Assembly (NCBI GenBank): GCA_947494645.1
Contig: CANLVO010000002.1
Location: 862,359 to 926,358, forward strand
Direction: 5' to 3'
Length of the DNA stretch: 64,000 bases
From: an uncultured Litoreibacter sp.
GTDB taxonomy: Bacteria; Pseudomonadota; Alphaproteobacteria; Rhodobacterales; Rhodobacteraceae
Of this stretch, positions 42,058 to 51,083 are shown piece after piece (the stretch's first letter is position 1; each line of letters starts with the position of its first letter). The notes beneath the pieces are model-generated. The model saw nothing but the letters and a program-made list of their open reading frames with translations. It was not told the DNA's origin and did not search any database. Made by a program: the position numbers and the translations under genes.

Positions 42058-42412
42058 TTGACAGGTGTATCTGCGACATACCCGACCACCGACCGCATAT
42101 TTTTCGTTGCGAATGAATGATTTGGCGGCGATTTGTGGTGTCGCTTTTGCACCTTGCGGCGGCGGTCCTGAAGAAACGAAATGATTGACTCGTGATAGTT
42201 TCTTTACCTGTCTGAGACCGACCGATGATCCGAAAGGAGAATACGGGCTTTCGAAAGAAGGCTGAACGGGCTTCGCATAGTGATTGGCAATCCTGTTGCC
42301 GCTGTGCTTTGTTCTGCAGGCCCCTCGTGGCGGGCAGGTCCGGCAAGGGCCACCGCATACGACGGTTTCGACTAAATGAAGACCAATTGTTCAACATGGG
42401 AGATGAACAACA

Positions 42413-43417
42413 ATGACACTTACCACCAAATTGATGGGTGCCGTAGCCGGCGTCGCGCTGCTCACCGGCGCAACTGCTGCTGTCGCTGACGGCCACCTCG
42501 AAGAAATCACCGTCGCCTACTTCCTGGAATGGCCAACACCAAACCAGTTCGCACAGCAAAACAAGCTGTACGAAGAAGCCATGGGCGTCAAAATCAACTG
42601 GGTCTCCTTTGACGCCGGTACCGCAATGTCCGCCGCTATGGCTTCGGGCGACGTGCACATTTCCTACAGCCAAGGTGTGACACCGTTCCTGGTGGCAACT
42701 GCTGCTGGTCAGGACCTGAAAGCCATCGACGTGGCCGTGTCCTACTCTGACAACGACAACTGTGTTGTGCGTGGCTCGCTGGAAATCGACGCGTCGAACG
42801 CTGGCGCCGAGCTTCCTGGCAAGCAGGTTGGTGTGCCGCTGGGTACCGCTGCTCACTCCGGTTTCCTCGCACAGATGAAGCACTTTGGTGTTGACCCTGA
42901 GTCGATGAAAATCGTGGACATGGCACCTGTCGACTCTGCCGCTGCGTTCGCAGCTGGCGAGCTGGACATGGCCTGCGGCTGGTCCGGCCCGCTGCAGCGC
43001 ATGAAAGAGCACGGCAACGTGCTGCTGGAAGGCGCTGAAAAAGAAGCCGTCGTTGGCCGCGTGTTCGACGTTGTGTCGATCCCAGCTGCTTTCGGCGCTG
43101 AGAACCCAGAGCTGGTTGCGAAATTCCTGAAGGTCAACGCCGATATGGAAGAGAAGTATCGCACCGACGCTGAAGCCATGTTCCCTGATATCGCTATCGC
43201 AGCTGGTATGGACGTGGACGCGGTGAAATCCACTGCAGCCGAGTTCGGCTACCCAACCATGGAAGAAAAGCTGTCCGACTACTGGATGGCTGGCGGCGTG
43301 ACCGAGTACATGGCGTCCTCCGCAGCCAAGCTGGAAGAAGCTGGTCAGATCACAGCGCTGGACGACTACGCGCCACTGGTTGACGGCTCCTATCTGGAAG
43401 CTGCTTCGAAAATGTAA
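42413..43417 (+). CDS. tauA: Taurine ABC transporter binding protein
   Basis: 334-residue periplasmic binding protein of the TauA/SsuA/NMT1 family. The signal peptide covers about 24 residues and ends in VADGH, so the mature form probably begins DGHLEE. YFLEWPTPNQ, the SYSQGVTPFL region near residue 80 and CGWSGPLQRM near 187 match taurine-binding proteins. It is first in tauABC, followed by a hairpin that probably raises its mRNA share. Expression should be taurine-induced through TauR. Confidence 0.92.
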   Translation: MTLTTKLMGAVAGVALLTGATAAVADGHLEEITVAYFLEWPTPNQFAQQNKLYEEAMGVKINWVSFDAGTAMSAAMASGDVHISYSQGVTPFLVATAAGQDLKAIDVAVSYSDNDNCVVRGSLEIDASNAGAELPGKQVGVPLGTAAHSGFLAQMKHFGVDPESMKIVDMAPVDSAAAFAAGELDMACGWSGPLQRMKEHGNVLLEGAEKEAVVGRVFDVVSIPAAFGAENPELVAKFLKVNADMEEKYRTDAEAMFPDIAIAAGMDVDAVKSTAAEFGYPTMEEKLSDYWMAGGVTEYMASSAAKLEEAGQITALDDYAPLVDGSYLEAASKM

Positions 43418-43439
43418 GCCTACGCAGGCTTTGCACAAA

Positions 43440-43477
43440 GGGGCGCGGCGTCACGGATGATGCCGCGCCCCAGTTTT
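43440..43477 (+). terminator. Hairpin between tauA and tauB
   Basis: A perfect 10 bp stem GGGGCGCGGC/GCCGCGCCCC with a 12 nt loop is followed by AGTTTT. Its position suggests partial termination or mRNA protection, leaving more tauA than tauBC transcript. Confidence 0.8.
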
Positions 43478-43503
43478 AACCACTTAAGGGACGGGAGTGG
43501 TCT

Positions 43504-44307
43504 ATGTCAGGACTGACAATCAACGATGTATCAATGACCTTCGAGCTGCCAAATGGCGGGTCGGTCGAGGCGTTGAAAGACATCAAGCTGAACATCAAGG
43601 GCGGCGAGCTGCTGTCCGTGCTTGGGCCCTCGGGCTGCGGCAAAACCACATTGCTCAACATTCTGGCAGGCTTTCTGGCCCCGACCGCGGGAGAGATCGA
43701 CCTGAACGGCCACAAGGTGACCGGGCCACATCCCGAACGCGGGATGGTGTTCCAGCAGGGTGCCTTGTTTGAGTGGATGAACGTCTCAGAGAATATCGGC
43801 TTCGGCCCGTCCATGAAGGGCACGCCCAAGGGCGAGATCGACGACCGTGTGCAGGAGCTGCTTGGCATCGTTGGCCTTCAGGAATTTGGCGAGAAGATGA
43901 TCTACGAGCTGTCGGGCGGGATGCAGCAGCGCGTGGCCCTGGCCCGCTGCCTGTGCAACGACCCCGACGTGATCTTGATGGACGAGCCATTGGGCGCGCT
44001 TGACGCGCTGACCCGAGAAAAGATGCAGTCGCTGGTGTTGGACATCTGGAAAAAGACCGGCAAGACCATCATCCTGATCACCCACTCCGTTGAAGAAGCC
44101 CTCCTTCTGGGCGAACGGCTTTTGGTCATGGCGCCCCGTCCGGGCCGCGTGCACAAGGAATACCGCCTGCCCTTCGCCGAGCTGGGCGTGGGCGCGGACC
44201 TGCGAGAGGTCAAACGCCACAAGGACTTCGGTCCAACGCGTGACGAAATCCTGAACATGATTTGGGATATGGAAGAAGAAATCATGGGTCGGACGGAGAA
44301 CGCGTAA
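43504..44307 (+). CDS. tauB: Taurine ABC transporter ATP-binding protein
   Basis: 267-residue ATPase of the TauB/SsuB family. Walker A is GPSGCGKTT (about residue 42), the signature LSGGMQQRVALARCL near 138, and Walker B VILMDEPLGALD just after. ATG 43504 lies 9 bp behind GGGACGGGAG. Its stop overlaps tauC by one base (TAATG). It drives taurine uptake with TauA and TauC. Confidence 0.93.
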   Translation: MSGLTINDVSMTFELPNGGSVEALKDIKLNIKGGELLSVLGPSGCGKTTLLNILAGFLAPTAGEIDLNGHKVTGPHPERGMVFQQGALFEWMNVSENIGFGPSMKGTPKGEIDDRVQELLGIVGLQEFGEKMIYELSGGMQQRVALARCLCNDPDVILMDEPLGALDALTREKMQSLVLDIWKKTGKTIILITHSVEEALLLGERLLVMAPRPGRVHKEYRLPFAELGVGADLREVKRHKDFGPTRDEILNMIWDMEEEIMGRTENA

Positions 44308-45617
44308 TGGCACAAGAAATTTTCGAGCTGATCAGCTCCTCGCTCTGGATGATCGTCGGCATTGCCCTGATCTTCGCGCTCTATCTTGCCATTTCCGGCA
44401 TCTGCTACTTTGTGTGGGGGCTGTATTCAAAAGGCCGCGAAAAGGCGCAGGGCTACACGTCGCTGAAAACCGTGACCTTTGGCGACGAAAGCGCGGTTGT
44501 GGCGAACCGCATCGCGTCGATTGCCGCCGTGATTGCCATTTTCCTGCTATGGGCCATCGCAACCGGGTCCAGCCTGTTGCCGTTCAGCGTGCTGCCGGGG
44601 CCCCACAAAGGTGAAACCTCGTTCGAATACACCGCGACCAATGCTGCGGGCGAGACGGGCAAGGGCACGATCACCATGCTGGTCCATGAGTTCGGAGAGA
44701 AACCCGAGCCGCTGCCTTTGGCGGCGGATGACGGCGACTTTGCGCAGAACCAGTCGGTCGTTGTGGCCCAGCGCCGCAAGGCTTTGATCAAGACGCAGGC
44801 CGACGAGGGCTTCACCTTCACCGAGATTGACGGCCAGCCAATCTCCGCTGGGGACACCGTGAACTTTGCTGACGGCAACGTTCTGGTCACCCAACGCGGT
44901 TCGCTGTCGGTTGAACCTGACGTGGGCATGACGATGGAGGCTCTGTACCTGCCGCCGCCAGAGGCCGTGTGGACCCGCTTCATCGACCTCAACAAGAACG
45001 GCTACCAAGGCGTGGGCCTGTGGGAGAACGTCTTCTGGTCGCTGATCCGCGTGGTCGTAGGCTTCGCACTGGGCTGCCTGTTCGGCATCCCCTTGGGCTT
45101 TGCCATGGGCCTGAACGGCTGGCTCAGAGGCTGGTTTGACCCGATCGTGGAATTCATGCGTCCGGTGCCGCCGCTGGCACTGATCCCGCTGATCATCATC
45201 TGGTTCGGCATTGGCGAGCAGGGCAAAATCTCCCTGCTGTTCCTTGCAGCCCTTTGGATCATGACGATTGCGGCGCGGGCTGGTGTGTCCGGGGTAAACA
45301 TCTCGAAAGTGCATGCCGCCTATTCGCTTGGGGCCACCAAACGGCAAATCCTGTCAAAGGTGATCCTGCCCAACTCCCTGCCGGAGATCTTCACCGGCGC
45401 ACGGGTAGCGATGGGCGTGTGCTGGGGTACGGTTGTGGCCGCCGAACTTGTGGCGGCTGAAAAAGGCGCCGGCAAGATGATCATCGCCGCGTCCAAGTTC
45501 CAGCTGACCGACATCGTGATCATCGGCATCATCATCATCGGCGTGATTGGCTACGGGATCGACATGATCATGCGCGGCGCCGAGAACAAGCTGGTGCCAT
45601 GGAAAGGGCGCGGCTAA
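44307..45617 (+). CDS. tauC: Taurine ABC transporter permease with long N-terminal extension
   Basis: 436-residue permease, against roughly 275 in E. coli TauC. The last 230 residues are the normal domain (EFMRPVPPLALIPLIIIWFG; EAA-type loop AAYSLGATKRQILSKVILP). The first 200 add two hydrophobic segments (about residues 10-33 and 70-90) around a soluble part, then a mainly polar domain of about 100 residues including MLVHEFGEKPEPLPL and FADGNVLVTQRGSLSVEPD, probably periplasmic. The extension is continuous and in frame with no sign of frameshift. Its role is unknown; it may shape substrate transfer from TauA. Confidence 0.9.
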   Translation: MAQEIFELISSSLWMIVGIALIFALYLAISGICYFVWGLYSKGREKAQGYTSLKTVTFGDESAVVANRIASIAAVIAIFLLWAIATGSSLLPFSVLPGPHKGETSFEYTATNAAGETGKGTITMLVHEFGEKPEPLPLAADDGDFAQNQSVVVAQRRKALIKTQADEGFTFTEIDGQPISAGDTVNFADGNVLVTQRGSLSVEPDVGMTMEALYLPPPEAVWTRFIDLNKNGYQGVGLWENVFWSLIRVVVGFALGCLFGIPLGFAMGLNGWLRGWFDPIVEFMRPVPPLALIPLIIIWFGIGEQGKISLLFLAALWIMTIAARAGVSGVNISKVHAAYSLGATKRQILSKVILPNSLPEIFTGARVAMGVCWGTVVAAELVAAEKGAGKMIIAASKFQLTDIVIIGIIIIGVIGYGIDMIMRGAENKLVPWKGRG

Positions 45618-45641
45618 GCCTGCACCCTTCGTCGTAAAAAC

Positions 45642-45676
45642 ACCGCCGCCGGTCGCAATGACGGGCGGCGGTTTTT
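45642..45676 (+). terminator. Rho-independent terminator after tauC
   Basis: ACCGCCGCC (45642-45650) and GGCGGCGGT (45664-45672) form a perfect 9 bp stem followed by TTTTT. It closes the tauABC operon before the sdaA gene. Confidence 0.92.
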
Positions 45677-45700
45677 CGTTTTCAGGGCTATTGTGCGGCC

Positions 45701-47101
45701 ATGTTTCTGAGCATTTTCGACATCTTCAAAGTGGGCGTCGGTCCGTCCTCGTCCCACACGATGGGGCCGATGAGCGCGGCCGCGCGGTTTCTCGACCAGC
45801 TGCGCACCGGGGAACGCGAACCGGGCGCGGGGGACGTGGCTGCGCTGGCGGCGTCGCTGCATGGCTCGCTTGCCTTCACCGGCAAGGGTCACGCCAGCGA
45901 CCGCGCCGTGATGCTGGGCTTCATGGGATTTGAACCCGCCACATTGGACCCGGATGCGGTGGACGGGCTTGTCGCGGATTTGGCGGAGCAAAAGCAGGTG
46001 GTGCCCGACGGGCTTGGCCCGCTGCGTTTTGACCCCGCGCAGGACCTCGTGTTTGACTATGACCGCACGCTGGAAGGCCATGCCAACGGGATGATTTTCA
46101 AGGCCTATGACACGGCTGGAAACCTGTATCTGCAAGAGACCTACTATTCTGTCGGCGGCGGCTTTGTAGTGACGGAGGCGGAGCTCTCTGGCGTACACAC
46201 CGACCTGCACGCCCAGAAAGAGGAGGCCGGGTTCCCGTACCCGTTCGGCTCGGCAAAAGAGATGCTCGAGATGGGGGCCGCCTCGGGCAAGACCATCGCC
46301 CAGATGAAAGAGGCCAACGAGCTGTCGGGCATGACCCGCGCCGCGCTGGACCGCGACCTTGAGGCGCTGCGTCGCGCCATGTTTGACTGCATCGACCGCG
46401 GGCTGCGCATGGAAGGCGAGCTGCCCGGCGGACTGCGCGTCAAGCGCCGGGCCAAGCATATCCATGACCAACTGCAGGCCGAGCAGGGCATGAACCGCGG
46501 GCAGCCGCATACGATCAACGACTGGATGAGCGTCTACGCCATGGCGGTGAACGAGGAAAACGCCGCCGGGGGCAAAGTGGTGACCTCGCCGACCAACGGG
46601 GCTGCAGGCGTGTTGCCCGCCGTGCTGCGCTACTACCGCGATCACTGCGTGGGTGCGTCTGAGGCCGGGATGCGGGATTTCCTGCTGACCGCCGCCGCCA
46701 TCGGCGGGCTGATCAAGCATAACGCCTCCATTTCCGGGGCAGAGGTTGGCTGTCAGGGAGAGGTCGGCTCGGCCTCTTCCATGGCCGCTGCCGGGCTTTG
46801 CGCCGCCTTGGGCGGCTCAAACGCGCAGATCGAGAATGCGGCAGAGATCGCGTTGGAACACCACCTCGGCATGACCTGCGATCCCGTGGCGGGCCTTGTC
46901 CAGGTGCCCTGTATCGAGCGCAACGGGCTAGGGGCGATCAAGGCCGTCTCCGCCGCGTCGCTGTCGCTGCGCGGCGACGGCACGCATTTCATGCCGCTCG
47001 ACAATTGCATCGAGGCAATGCGTCAGACCGGCATCGACATGAGCACGAAATACAAGGAAACGAGCCAGGGCGGTTTGGCGGTCAACATCCCGGAATGCTA
47101 G
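45701..47101 (+). CDS. sdaA: L-serine dehydratase (iron-sulfur, single chain)
   Basis: 466-residue L-serine ammonia-lyase converting serine to pyruvate with a [4Fe-4S] cluster. The N-terminal beta domain starts [20 protein letters not shown], and the alpha domain carries cluster Cys residues in [14 protein letters not shown] and [14 protein letters not shown] (about 350 and 390). Length fits the fused type of proteobacteria. It stands alone behind the tauC terminator. Pyruvate is the amino acceptor for Tpa, so a supportive role is possible, but this gene is common in the group irrespective of taurine use. Confidence 0.93.
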   Translation: MFLSIFDIFKVGVGPSSSHTMGPMSAAARFLDQLRTGEREPGAGDVAALAASLHGSLAFTGKGHASDRAVMLGFMGFEPATLDPDAVDGLVADLAEQKQVVPDGLGPLRFDPAQDLVFDYDRTLEGHANGMIFKAYDTAGNLYLQETYYSVGGGFVVTEAELSGVHTDLHAQKEEAGFPYPFGSAKEMLEMGAASGKTIAQMKEANELSGMTRAALDRDLEALRRAMFDCIDRGLRMEGELPGGLRVKRRAKHIHDQLQAEQGMNRGQPHTINDWMSVYAMAVNEENAAGGKVVTSPTNGAAGVLPAVLRYYRDHCVGASEAGMRDFLLTAAAIGGLIKHNASISGAEVGCQGEVGSASSMAAAGLCAALGGSNAQIENAAEIALEHHLGMTCDPVAGLVQVPCIERNGLGAIKAVSAASLSLRGDGTHFMPLDNCIEAMRQTGIDMSTKYKETSQGGLAVNIPEC

Positions 47102-47211
47102 TCCCTTTCGTAGGTTGGGAGCTCGAAGCCGCCCTTTTCGGCGACAAAACCGCCTGTCGGATAATGGGTGGGAACGGTTCTCAACCATGGAAAAGGTCTC
47201 CTGTGGCTTCC

Positions 47212-47267
47212 CATGTTTCAAAATATCCTGGGGGTGAGGAGCGTCAGCGACGAGGGGGCTAGCCCCC
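47212..47267 (-). repeat. Intergenic repeat, reverse copy, with GGGGGCTAGCCCCC palindrome
   Basis: Read on the minus strand, GGATATTTTGAAACATGG (47212-47229) is a close version of the element at 24953. The perfect palindrome GGGGGCTAGCCCCC (47254-47267) stands beside it. The pair lies between the convergent ends of sdaA and the SnoaL gene. The rest of the 200 bp gap holds no gene that I can see. Confidence 0.55.
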
Positions 47268-47301
47268 TTGCCACGGCGATGCCGATAGGCAGCGCAAAAC
47301 C

Positions 47302-48285
47302 TTATGGTAACAGCTGGCCCGTTCGGGCCTGTGCCATCTCCCGCATCCGGGCCAGTACATCGACGCCGATCTGCGCGTAGACATGCAGCAGGTCAACCAG
47401 CACCCAGTTCTCCCGGATCAGGCCGTTTTCGACGCGCCAGAAATCCAGCGACCGCATTGTGATCTCTTGTCCTGCAGGGGCGATGCCCATCCAGCCATCG
47501 CCGCTGATCGTGGCGCTCATGCCGGGCCATGCGGTGAAGCCGACATAGTCGCCTTGCGCAAAGAAATGCCCGCCCGCGGGGTCGCCCACCCGGTCTGGCA
47601 TGGCGCTCAGAAACGGGATTTGGTGCCAGTTTCGAAACCCCGCAATGCCGCGCCCGGTCCCGATGCCCGCGGGGCCGTACCAGCTGCAGCGCGGGTGCCA
47701 GTAGCGGGGCAGGTCCATGCCGTCGACTCCGTGCTCTTTGTAGCGCCCCAAGCCCGTCAGCATGTCGCCCACCACTTGCAACGCGGCGCTGCCATCGCCT
47801 GAGGCGCGCAACCCGTCTTGTGTGGCCGGGCCGGGGACGTGCCATTCGCGGCCCAGCGACGGGGCCATCGGCCAGACGCCTGCTTGCATCATCACCTCTG
47901 GCAGGTCCCAAAGCGCCTGCATCTCGACGACGCGCCCCTGTTCGAGCCGGAAGAACTCGTGAAAACGCATGGCGCATTGGTGGCCCGTGGCGGGGATGCC
48001 CAGCCATGGTTTGGCAAAGGTGCCGGTGTAATAGCCGCAACACCCGACCCAGTGGCCTGAGGCGATCTCGCTTTCGATCACAATCGTCTCGCGGCGTTCC
48101 AAATCGGGCCAGGCGGTATGCAGTGGCGCGAGCACATCGGACACATATGCCTGCGGGCCGCTCAACGTCTCGAACGGGTGGGCCAGCTGGATCAACGCGT
48201 CTGGTGCGAACGCCGCATCAACCGCTCGGGCCACGGCGCTTGCCTCGAAGTCATAGAGCGCGGCGCGCAGGGATTGCAGTGTCAT
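47302..48285 (-). CDS. Tandem SnoaL-like (ester cyclase-type) protein
   Basis: 327-residue protein that appears to contain two NTF2/SnoaL-like domains. The first (about residues 1-140) ends AMRFHEFFRLEQGRVVEMQAL, the second (about 190-310) ends MRSLDFWRVENGLIRENWVL, each the typical last strand of a SnoaL fold. Such domains bind small hydrophobic or polar molecules and can be isomerases, cyclases or hydratases. It overlaps the racemase-family gene upstream by 4 bp (ATG 48285), so the two are coupled. The substrate is unknown. Confidence 0.72.
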   Translation of the reverse strand: MTLQSLRAALYDFEASAVARAVDAAFAPDALIQLAHPFETLSGPQAYVSDVLAPLHTAWPDLERRETIVIESEIASGHWVGCCGYYTGTFAKPWLGIPATGHQCAMRFHEFFRLEQGRVVEMQALWDLPEVMMQAGVWPMAPSLGREWHVPGPATQDGLRASGDGSAALQVVGDMLTGLGRYKEHGVDGMDLPRYWHPRCSWYGPAGIGTGRGIAGFRNWHQIPFLSAMPDRVGDPAGGHFFAQGDYVGFTAWPGMSATISGDGWMGIAPAGQEITMRSLDFWRVENGLIRENWVLVDLLHVYAQIGVDVLARMREMAQARTGQLLP

Positions 48286-49001
48286 GGGTCGGGATACCGG
48301 CGTGGCGACAGGCCGGATTGAAACCAGCTCACAAAGCTCTCGATGGAAAAGACCGGCACTCCGGTGGCCGCACGGATGTCGGCCGCGTAGGGCACCATAT
48401 TGGTGCATTCCAGCACGATCGCGCCCAGTTCAGGATGGGCCGCCTGCAACTCCAGCGCCGCCTCGACATTGTCGGCGCGAGCTTGTGCCACATCAAGGGA
48501 CAGCGCGTTGCCGAGGATCGCGCGGGTGAACTCCTGACCGCCTTCGGTGGAGTGAACCGGGGTGCCGTCGGGCACGCCTGCCTTGCTCAGGTGGTCTTGC
48601 GTGAGCGTCGAGCCTGAGATCGTCAGGATGCCCGCCTTTTTGTCGCGAGGCAGCAACGCGTTGACCATCGCCACCTGCATCAGGGACGAGGTCGCCACGG
48701 GCACCGGCACAGCCGCCGACAGCTCCGCCTGATAAAGCGACAGGAATCCGCAATTCGTGGTGATGCCGTCTGCGCCGTCGCGCACCAGGTCTTGGGCGGC
48801 GTCGATGAAGGCGTCTAGCAAACCCGTTGCCCCCTGCCGCACCACCCGGTCAGGAGACGCGTCACGCACCACTTTGTAGAGCACCGGGAAGGGCCATGTC
48901 AGCGCGTTGCCCATGTCGCCGGGGATGCGCGGAAACTGCGCGTCCAGCATCAAGATGCCCACGGATGCGCCGTAAATGGATTTGCCGCCCTCAACGATCA
49001 T
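48282..49001 (-). CDS. Asp/Glu/hydantoin racemase-family protein
   Basis: 239-residue cofactor-independent racemase-fold protein. Two Cys residues sit where the family has its acid/base pair: TTNCGFLSLYQ (about 82) and VLECTNMVPY (about 195). ATG 49001 follows GGGAGGCAG; the frame's earlier start at 49031 lacks a ribosome site. It overlaps the SnoaL gene by 4 bp and is near a D-amino-acid dehydrogenase-like gene and a TRAP transporter, suggesting work on an amino acid or related acid. Maleate isomerase and arylmalonate decarboxylase share the fold and are alternatives. Confidence 0.75.
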   Translation of the reverse strand: MIVEGGKSIYGASVGILMLDAQFPRIPGDMGNALTWPFPVLYKVVRDASPDRVVRQGATGLLDAFIDAAQDLVRDGADGITTNCGFLSLYQAELSAAVPVPVATSSLMQVAMVNALLPRDKKAGILTISGSTLTQDHLSKAGVPDGTPVHSTEGGQEFTRAILGNALSLDVAQARADNVEAALELQAAHPELGAIVLECTNMVPYAADIRAATGVPVFSIESFVSWFQSGLSPRRYPDP

Positions 49002-49100
49002 ACTGCCTCCCTCTTGGTGTGGAATTGACACGATGGCCGCGCCCGACGCAAGAATTGCTTTGCCAGCCGGGGCGCGCAGATTTTCACGAAAGTCAGCGGC

Positions 49101-49616
49101 CTAGTAGGTGGTGGCGGCGCGGGCGGATTGGTCATATTGCCCCGACATCAGCCGCATCAGTGCCGAGAGTTTGCTCATTTGCGCAGGTTCGATGCCAAGT
49201 TCGCCCACCGCGTTGAGCAACAGGCGTTCGCGAATGTCGCGGTATTGCTCGCACAGATCGACCCCCTTCGGGGTGGCCTCCACCGTCTTTTCCTTGCCGA
49301 TACGGCCATCCTTTGCCAGCCCGGCGCGGATCAGCTTCTTGACCGCGTAGTTGACGGTATGGGTGTCCTCAATGTTGAGCACATGGCAAATGTCAGCCAG
49401 CTTCTTGGGGCGCTCGCGATGGCGCACCGTGTGCAGGACCAGCACCTCAAGCGGGGACATGTCTGCCATGCCAGCCGCAGCCATTGCGCGGACCATCCAG
49501 CGTTGGAAGGCGTGGCTGGCAAGGATCATTGCGAACTCGAACTCGGACACTTCGGGGAACGGCCCCTCAGCAAGGTGGGCCGATGAAACGATGGGTCCGA
49601 GGTGATTTTTAGCCAT
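49101..49616 (-). CDS. MarR-like winged-helix regulator
   Basis: 171-residue winged-helix protein. The recognition part is seen as PKKLADICHVLNIEDTHTVNYAVKKL (about residues 70-95), and the wing follows (GRIGKEKTVEATPKG). It is divergent from the FAD oxidoreductase gene, with the inverted repeat GTCAAC/GTTGAC at 49646-49662 just before its start, so it probably controls itself and the flanking genes. The inducer is unknown. Confidence 0.8.
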   Translation of the reverse strand: MAKNHLGPIVSSAHLAEGPFPEVSEFEFAMILASHAFQRWMVRAMAAAGMADMSPLEVLVLHTVRHRERPKKLADICHVLNIEDTHTVNYAVKKLIRAGLAKDGRIGKEKTVEATPKGVDLCEQYRDIRERLLLNAVGELGIEPAQMSKLSALMRLMSGQYDQSARAATTY

Positions 49617-49645
49617 AGGTGATTGAAGCTTTACGATGATAAATT

Positions 49646-49662
49646 GTCAACAAATCGTTGAC
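49646..49662. promoter_or_regulatory. Inverted-repeat operator before the MarR-like gene
   Basis: GTCAAC (49646-49651) and GTTGAC (49657-49662) are perfect 6 bp arms with a 5 bp spacer, 30-46 bp upstream of the MarR-like start, in the 168 bp divergent region. Size and position suit a MarR-family dimer. Confidence 0.5.
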
Positions 49663-49784
49663 GTATTGGTAATATCGGTCATGGTCGAGGGGAAGGATTC
49701 GTAAATTTGCGGAGTATGCGTGACCCCAAGCCCGATCTCCCCTGACCCCAGCATCGGGTGCTTGAGCTGGCTGCGGTGCAGCCG

Positions 49785-51041
49785 ATGAGCTACGCCAAGA
49801 CCGTTGCCATTATTGGAGCGGGGATCGTTGGGGTCTCGACCGCGGTCTGGCTGCAGCGCGACGGGCACAAGGTAATTCTCATCGACAAGGCGGGCCCGGC
49901 GGAAGGGACGTCTTATGGCAATGGTGGCGTGTTGGCCTCTTGCGCCTGCGTGCCTGTCACCGGGCCGGGGCTGGTGAAGAAGGCCCCCAAAATGGCGCTC
50001 GATCCGAACCAACCGCTGTTTCTGCGTTGGGGGTATCTGCCCAAGCTGATGCCATGGCTTTGGAAATATCTCAGCCACGCGAATGAGGCCGACACGCGCC
50101 GCATCTCGGCGGCGGTGGCCAATATCGTGGGCGACAGCCTCGCGGATCATCAGGCCTTGTCTGAGGGCACCGGGGCGGAGGGGTTTGTGAAGCCTAGCGA
50201 CTACCTGTTTCTCTACAATGATCGCGCGCATTTCGAGGGGGATGCGCTTGTTTGGGACATCCGCCGCAAACAGGGCTTTACCTGGGAAGAATTGGACGGC
50301 GCGGACCGCGCGGCCTATGACCCGGTCTACGCGCCTCAGTTCGATATGATGGTGAAGCTGGCCGATCATGGCCGCATTTCCGATCCGGGCGGCTATGTCA
50401 AAGCGCTGGCCAAGCATGTGGAAGCGTCAGGCGGGCAGGTCGTGAAAGCCAAGGTTGACGACATTGTCATTGAGGACGGCACCGTCACCGGGGTGCGGGC
50501 GGACGGCGAGGTGATTGCCTGCGACGCGTGTGTTGTGGCGACGGGCATCTGGTCGGGGCCGCTGGCTGATAAGCTGGGTGTGAAAGTCCCGATGGAGTCG
50601 GAGCGCGGCTACCATCTGGAATTGTGGAACCCCTCACAAATGCCGAAAGCGCCCGCGATGATTGCCTCGGGCAAGTTTGTTGCCACCCCCATGGATGGCC
50701 GGCTGCGCCTTGCGGGCGTGGTTGAGTTTGGCGGGCTGGAGGCGGCCCCCTCTAAGGCGCCGCTTGAGCTTTTGCGGCGGAATGCCAAGGCCGCGTTCCC
50801 GGGTCTGACCTGGGGGCGGGAAGAAGAATGGATGGGCCACCGCCCGGCCCCTGCCGACTCGATCCCTGTGATCGGAGAGGTGCCAAAGGCCAACGGCGCG
50901 TTCATGGGGTTCGGGCATCATCACATTGGGCTGACAGGTGGTCCCAAGACGGGGCGCCTGCTGGCGCAAATGATTGCGGGCAAGAAACCAAACATTGACG
51001 TGGAGGTGTATTCACCTGCACGCTACGCGATGAATAATTAG
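49785..51041 (+). CDS. FAD-dependent D-amino-acid dehydrogenase-like oxidoreductase (DadA family)
   Basis: 418-residue flavoprotein of the DAO/DadA family. The FAD-binding IIGAGIVGVSTAVWL is at residues 9-23, and GHHHIGLTGGPKTGRLL near 375 is the C-terminal FAD contact. The ATG at 49785 gives the normal N-terminus; a GTG at 49758 is possible but adds non-family residues. It would oxidise a D-amino acid or a related secondary amine, passing electrons to the quinone pool. It precedes a TRAP transporter by 42 bp, which may import its substrate. Confidence 0.82.
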   Translation: MSYAKTVAIIGAGIVGVSTAVWLQRDGHKVILIDKAGPAEGTSYGNGGVLASCACVPVTGPGLVKKAPKMALDPNQPLFLRWGYLPKLMPWLWKYLSHANEADTRRISAAVANIVGDSLADHQALSEGTGAEGFVKPSDYLFLYNDRAHFEGDALVWDIRRKQGFTWEELDGADRAAYDPVYAPQFDMMVKLADHGRISDPGGYVKALAKHVEASGGQVVKAKVDDIVIEDGTVTGVRADGEVIACDACVVATGIWSGPLADKLGVKVPMESERGYHLELWNPSQMPKAPAMIASGKFVATPMDGRLRLAGVVEFGGLEAAPSKAPLELLRRNAKAAFPGLTWGREEEWMGHRPAPADSIPVIGEVPKANGAFMGFGHHHIGLTGGPKTGRLLAQMIAGKKPNIDVEVYSPARYAMNN

Positions 51042-51083
51042 AAACCCGCCAAGGGGCTGAAATTTCAACTGGGAGAAAGACTT

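Noticed and set aside
42058-42080. Perfect TTGACA as the -35 box of tauA
   Set aside because: No acceptable -10 box lies 16-18 bp downstream, and the tauA start is 350 bp away.
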